A stretch of 64,000 nucleotides of DNA from Gigantopelta aegis (Eukaryota; Mollusca; Gastropoda; Neomphalida; Peltospiridae): positions 76,325,679 through 76,389,678 of the forward strand of contig NC_054702.1 of assembly GCF_016097555.1 (NCBI RefSeq), written 5' to 3'. Each line of letters opens with the position of its first letter. Within the stretch, counting starts at the first letter, position 1. The translations under genes were made by a program, and so were the position numbers. Shown here piece by piece: positions 60,953-64,000 of the stretch. The notes under the pieces were generated by a model. The model made no database searches. It had not been told where the DNA came from and worked only from the letters and a program-made list of their open reading frames with translations.

Positions 60953-63900
60953 TGAAGTAAAATCCCATTTATACGATGTTTATTAAAAATTTCCAACAAA
61001 CCAATGTAACTGCATGAATCTGTTCTGGGATTAGCTTCTATCCTGAGTGGTGTTGCATACCCAGGATACTGTGACTGAATGTTAGTTGGATGTGAACATA
61101 AAAATATTTACCCTGCAATATTGACCACTGTGTGTATAAGGACTGTTTAAAGCAAAGTAACAAATGGCTACTAACAAACCACTGACCTGTTGGAATAACG
61201 TTCTCATCAACAGGTAAGTAAGTATCTGCTTTGATGGTCATAAAATGGTCGTCAATCTTCCCACAACCCTAAATATAAATGAGAATATGAAGTTTAAAAT
61301 ATGATATACACATATACAGATGCAGCACTTCAGATTGTAATCAAATCATGATGCTCAAAAGACTGCTGTAATTGACAAGTTAAAAAAGGTGCTCAGTATG
61401 CAGTGCACAAATTAAGTGATAATATTTCCATCAGAAACAATATGACTACCATTAATTTCTTCATTTATTTATACAAGAAAGTAAGGGTTTTAAATTTAAA
61501 TAATCCTAAAAGACTCTGAAGGACCTAAATACCATAAACATACATAACTAGTCCAACCTATTCACAGACATATACTGATGGAAAGAAATAAGGGAACACA
61601 TGGAATTGTAGACCAAATATAATTCACAACTAGCATAGTAATGTCTGTATTTCATGCCAAGTTGTAATGTGGGATTGAATGTCTGTAGTGTTGAATGAGC
61701 TGCCTATATGTTCCCAGTCAACTTCTGACAATATCAATTGATTTTTTATGCAGTCTTTATTTCTTGTTGCTATCTGTGTGATCCTTTATTTCTTTCCATC
61801 AGTATATTAAGAAAATGTCTTTTCAAAGCTGATACATTTTACTGCTTACAAATTGCTCTTAATTAGTATTCATATTTAATATTTTAAAAAATATTCAAAT
61901 TATTCATAAAATTTACATACTTTAAAATTAAAATTTAGCTAAGGCAAGCATAGAACATTTCCTCAAAAACATATATTCTATAACTCTAAATTGGAGTATA
62001 AAAATAATACTTACATGGCCTCCTAGATTGAAATAGCTGTGACTTGTCAGCCCAACGGGTGTGGGCTTTGTTGTAGTAACAGTATAGTCTATTTTAAGTT
62101 GGTTGTCATCGGTCAGCTCGAAGACAACTGTTGAGGTTACCTCCCCTGGAAACTTCTCCTCACCATCAGGACTGACATATGTCAGTATGAGTTTATTGTT
62201 CTCAACGCGAGCAGTCCACATTACCTACAAAATGAAGATACAATTATACCTACTCATCCAGATACCTCCATTATTCTGCAACCTGTCTAATGAGACACTT
62301 TAATTAATATTCTCCCGAAGATCTAATACATGTATATAGTACAGTGAACCCCCTCAAATCCGGAATTTCCTCAAAACTGGACTTTTTTTCACAGTCTCTT
62401 TTTAAATATTAGTACAGAACATAACCTCTCTAAACTGAAAAGCCCTTAATATCTTATTGTGTTTTACCTGGTTCCATGGAAGTCATGTTTAGTTTTACTG
62501 TACATACTAGCCTGCAGGTCTACATACAGAGACCAGTTTTTAAAAACTCTAAGTTGTTGCTTAATACATATTTGACTGTCTATTATACCAAATAAACTGT
62601 TAGTAAATTGTATATTTATGCAAATCAATATATTGTAAACACAACTGAATGATTATTTGTAAGAAACATTGTTTCTTTTGTTTAACGACACCACTAGATT
62701 ACATTGATTTATTAATCATCGGCTGTTGGATGTCAAACATTTTGACATATAGTCTTAGTTAGGAAAACCCACTACATTTTTCCATTAGTAGCAAGGAATC
62801 TTTTATATGCACCATCCCACAGACAGGATAGCACATACCATGGCCTTTGATACCAGTCGTGGCAACCCATGCAATTAGGAAAATGTCCATGGCAAAAAAC
62901 ATTGAAGTAGAAAAACAAATTGAATATAGTGCACAGCCAAAAGATGCTGTGGAGAATTGGAAACTGGCAATCTTCATGGCATAACTGATTGCCATGGGTA
63001 ATTGCAGGAGTTACATGGTGCACTAGCTGGAATGAGAAATAAAGAAAACATTGTCTACAAAGTGTCCTCATGGTAGATCTCAAAATGGACCATGACACAA
63101 GGTTACTTGCTTTATCAAATCCCTTGAATCCACCATGTAGAAAGTTGGGCTCATTGTTCACAGGTAGAACATATTCTTTCCCATCCAACGAGAACTTTCC
63201 ACCTGCAATACGATTGGCTACTCTTCCTATCAAACCTCCAATATATGCAGGATTTTTTTCATATCCTGAAAAAAACGGAAATTTTTCTTTTTAAAAAAAC
63301 CCAATAGAGTTCTATGATGATGTATGCCATATGTGTTACAACTGACATGGTAGCACTAGAATGATAGTGACATCAGAATATTTTTTTTGTTAAGAACACA
63401 ATAATTTTCATAATAATCTTTTAATAAAGGTGTGTCAAAACATAATTTGTGGGACTATTATGGATTCAAATTCCTCCATTGCTGTTGAAAAATAAGCCAA
63501 GGAAATGTTGTAAATAAAACATTCCTTTCATTTGTAAACAATAAAACCATATATTCAAGTGACGTCAAAATGGAAAACTACGATGGATCGAACTGAAGAA
63601 GATCGATGCTATGACTTTTTACACTAAGTGTTCTTCCATAGAACTTGAAAAAGCGGCCTGTAAAAAGCTCTAAAATACACCTCAGAGGTCGTAATTCTCC
63701 ACACACTGTCCCAAACCATCCACTCACCCTGCGCTGTCTTATTTCCAACAGGCTGTATTTTTTCTTAGCAGGCCTTATTTTTTTCTGGCTGAAATCTTAA
63801 AAAATAACAACAGCATACAATATTTTACTTCCTATTTCCAGCCCTGTTCCACCACTTTACATGCCATCCATATCTATAATTCAATTTAATACCCGTACCT

Positions 63901-64000
63901 TCCATGTCATCAAAGCCTAGACAGACGTCATCAAGTTTTCCGTGTTTGTCAGGAACCACAATGCTAGAGATAGTTCCTCCATAATCTAGAATCTGAACAG
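58024..64000 (-). CDS. GALM: galactose mutarotase (aldose 1-epimerase), seven exons, N-terminus outside window
   Basis: The enzyme interconverts alpha- and beta-anomers of aldohexoses such as galactose and feeds the Leloir pathway in the cytosol. Minus-strand exons in transcript order are 64000-63899 (open at the window edge), 63265-63111, 62224-62015, 61268-61187, 60467-60323, 59616-59445 and 58104-58024 (stop TAA 58026-58024). Phases join cleanly throughout. About 315 residues are visible; the family is about 340 long, so roughly 25-30 N-terminal residues are missing. Family motifs seen are [23 protein letters not shown] (His), [23 protein letters not shown] (catalytic His), [27 protein letters not shown] (catalytic Glu) and the C-terminal [14 protein letters not shown]. 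Two positions differ from the vertebrate enzyme as I remember it: GFDHNF reads GFNCNYN, so the substrate-binding Asp is Asn, and FCLETQ reads FAWEAQ. One intron has a GC donor. Introns hold several transposons. Identification is very secure; whether this is the main enzyme or a diverged paralogue is open. Confidence 0.96.
58146..58182 (+). repeat. (AAT)n microsatellite in GALM intron
   Basis: About 12 AAT units, 40 bp from the acceptor of the terminal GALM exon. Confidence 0.9.
58358..58452 (+). repeat. (AT)n tract in GALM intron
   Basis: About 45 bp of pure AT, then a second AT tract, flanked by inverted ACACCAGTATATA / TATACACTGGTATA, so the whole can fold. Confidence 0.9.
58455..58620 (+). 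mobile_element. hAT-like transposon terminus with GATTAC subterminal repeats
   Basis: CAAAGATGGGGCGATTAC directly follows an (AT)n tract. Many GATTACGATTAC / GTAATCGATTA copies in both orientations follow within 160 bp. Such subterminal arrays next to a CARRGRTGGGGCG-type end are familiar from hAT elements. No matching right end or transposase was found, so this is a solo or truncated end. Confidence 0.5.
59445..59616 (-). CDS. GALM: GALM exon with catalytic glutamate
   Basis: 172 bp. The acceptor is TTGTTGTAG|AGCGGA and the donor AATCAC|GTAAGT. It encodes [20 protein letters not shown] through [12 protein letters not shown], which aligns with vertebrate LETQNWPDAVN, where Glu is the general base. 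GC content is clearly higher than in the flanking introns. Confidence 0.95.
59732..60018 (+). mobile_element. SINE, head 1 + tail B, in GALM intron
   Basis: GGTGGGACGTAGCTCAATGG (box A) through tail B (TAATAAATCAATGTGCTCTA). It lies in the intron between the exons ending at 60323 and starting at 59616, and splits an older MITE-like repeat (ACAGTCGAACCTGT at 59634; TTAATACAGGT after it). Confidence 0.9.
60107..60282. mobile_element. 176-bp CAGTGAAACCTC-type MITE in GALM intron
   Basis: Begins AAGTGAAACCTCCCCTAA and ends GGTTTCGAGAGGTTTAACTG with TA on both sides. Internal GGTTTTGAGAGGTTCTC suggests a second, internal terminus, so it may be a dimer. Confidence 0.7.
60323..60467 (-). CDS. GALM: GALM exon beginning GEIRSLDG
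   Basis: 145 bp. The acceptor is TTATTCAG|GAGAAA and the donor GCAAG|GTAAAA. It encodes [20 protein letters not shown] to [11 protein letters not shown]. The substrate-binding loop reads NGFNCNYNL where vertebrate enzymes have NGFDHNFCL. The acceptor lies inside a 12-bp direct repeat created by a retroposon insertion (see findings). Confidence 0.93.
60476..60557 (-). mobile_element. tail-C-only retroposon at GALM exon boundary, 12-bp TSD
   Basis: The 82-bp insert reads TTAATGACACCCCAGCACAT and AAATGTATGGTAACTC in the window strand, the same tail as the LINE at 20 kb. TCTCCTGAATAA flanks it perfectly at 60464-60475 and 60558-60569. The left copy contains the acceptor and first bases of the GALM exon 60467-60323. 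Confidence 0.85.
60855..60950 (+). repeat. (ATTT)n tract in GALM intron
   Basis: About 20 ATTT units with one interruption (TTATTATTTATTTGTTATTT). Confidence 0.9.
61187..61268 (-). CDS. GALM: GALM exon with ADTYLPVDE motif
   Basis: 82 bp. The acceptor is TATTTAG|GGTTGT and the donor ACAG|GTCAGT. It encodes [20 protein letters not shown] and then DENVIPTG, matching the family's [17 protein letters not shown] segment. Confidence 0.94.
61575..61802 (+). mobile_element. 228-bp MITE, copy 2, in GALM intron
   Basis: Same family as 28758-28985, with ends CTGATGGAAAGAAATAA and TTATTTCTTTCCATCAG and TA on both sides. It lies in the GALM intron between the HSYFNLGGH and ADTYLPVDE exons. The two copies differ by scattered substitutions without large indels. 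Confidence 0.92.
62015..62224 (-). CDS. GALM: GALM exon with SPDGEE and HSYFNLGGH motifs
   Basis: 210 bp, 70 codons, phase 0 at both ends. The acceptor is TTTTGTAG|GTAATG and the donor CCAT|GTAAGT. It contains [11 protein letters not shown] and [11 protein letters not shown], the second holding a catalytic histidine of the family. Confidence 0.95.
62342..62500. mobile_element. 159-bp CAGTGAAACCTC-type MITE in GALM intron
   Basis: Begins CAGTGAACCCCCTCAAATCC, ends TTTAGTTTTACTG, TA on both sides. More decayed than the copy at 26489. Confidence 0.6.
62668..63050 (-). mobile_element. SINE, tail B, head lost, interrupted by a MITE
   Basis: Tail B (AACGACACCACTAGATTACA) and centre run to CCAGTCGTGG at 62862 and resume TGCACTAGCTGGAATGAG at 63019. 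The CAACCC MITE lies between. Confidence 0.88.
62863..63013 (+). mobile_element. MITE with CAACCCCTGCAATT termini, copy 2, inside a SINE
   Basis: Starts CAACCCATGCAATTAGG and ends GGGTAATTGCAGGAGTTA. It splits a minus-strand SINE exactly within the otherwise conserved CCAGTCGTGG|TGCACT string. Flanks CGTGG and CATGG suggest a 5-bp target duplication with one change. It lies in the GC-AG intron of GALM. Confidence 0.85.
63111..63265 (-). CDS. GALM: GALM exon with IGRVANRI and LHGG motifs
   Basis: The acceptor is TTTTTTCAG|GATATG. The exon encodes [19 protein letters not shown] through [15 protein letters not shown]. The only end that joins in frame to the next exon (GFDK|VMWTARV, matching vertebrate GFDKVLWTPRV) is after GATAAA, giving the donor AAA|GCAAGT, a GC-type donor at 63110-63109. 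A GT two bases further (63107-63106) would break the frame. Confidence 0.93.
63899..64000 (-). CDS. GALM: GALM first visible exon (partial)
   Basis: It reads from the window edge as [18 protein letters not shown] and ends GFDDMEG with the donor GAAG|GTACGG (GT at 63898-63897), phase 1. It matches the family region just before the IGRVANRI motif. The true exon start is outside the window. Confidence 0.93.

Noticed and set aside
1-64000. CRISPR array, bacterial operon or prophage
   Set aside because: Spliced exons, SINEs, LINEs and Tc1/hAT elements show animal nuclear DNA. The tandem arrays lack alternating unique spacers.

Overview
This is about 64 kb of AT-rich, intron-bearing, repeat-dense animal DNA. 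The SINE families, the lack of any bacterial-type operon layout and the galactose mutarotase exon structure point to a mollusc, most likely a gastropod. The group assignment rests on my memory of the SINE type, not on a search. No retrovirus, LTR element or Polinton was recognised.

Host genes lie in the last third, all on the minus strand. (1) GALM-type galactose mutarotase (aldose 1-epimerase) fills 58.0-64.0 kb as seven exons; only the N-terminus lies beyond the window. (2) An intronless 489-codon gene lies at 52158-53627. (3) An intronless 419-codon gene lies at 46319-47578. I do not recognise the last two, but both carry an H-x-[LV]-P-Y-T-x-P-T motif and may be distant relatives. Two further minus-strand segments, ending at 38194 and 2843, look like first exons or 5'UTR exons with strong donors; no coding continuation was found.

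The rest is repeats. About 25 copies of tRNA-derived SINEs share a central domain but combine two different heads with three different 3' tails. One tail (C) also forms the end of a LINE remnant at 20.0-20.6 kb, which ties these SINEs to their likely partner LINE. DNA transposons include a dead 1.5-kb Tc1-like element (30599-32117) inside a (TA)n tract, a 961-bp TA-flanked non-autonomous element (22050-23010), two 228-bp copies of one MITE (28.8 and 61.6 kb), a hAT-type MITE with perfect 8-bp target duplications (37361-37521), two copies of a CAACCCCTGC MITE (33.3 and 62.9 kb, the second inside a SINE), several foldback elements and a hAT-like terminus at 58.46 kb. Minisatellites, microsatellites and long poly-G/poly-C runs fill much of the remainder.

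The most notable points are these: a tail-only retroposon in GALM intron 4 whose 12-bp target duplication copied the splice acceptor of exon 5; a GC-AG intron in GALM; modular SINE head/tail exchange with a matching LINE tail; paired G36/C21 expansion in one repeat copy; and a tandem duplication of the 3' end of the 419-codon gene.
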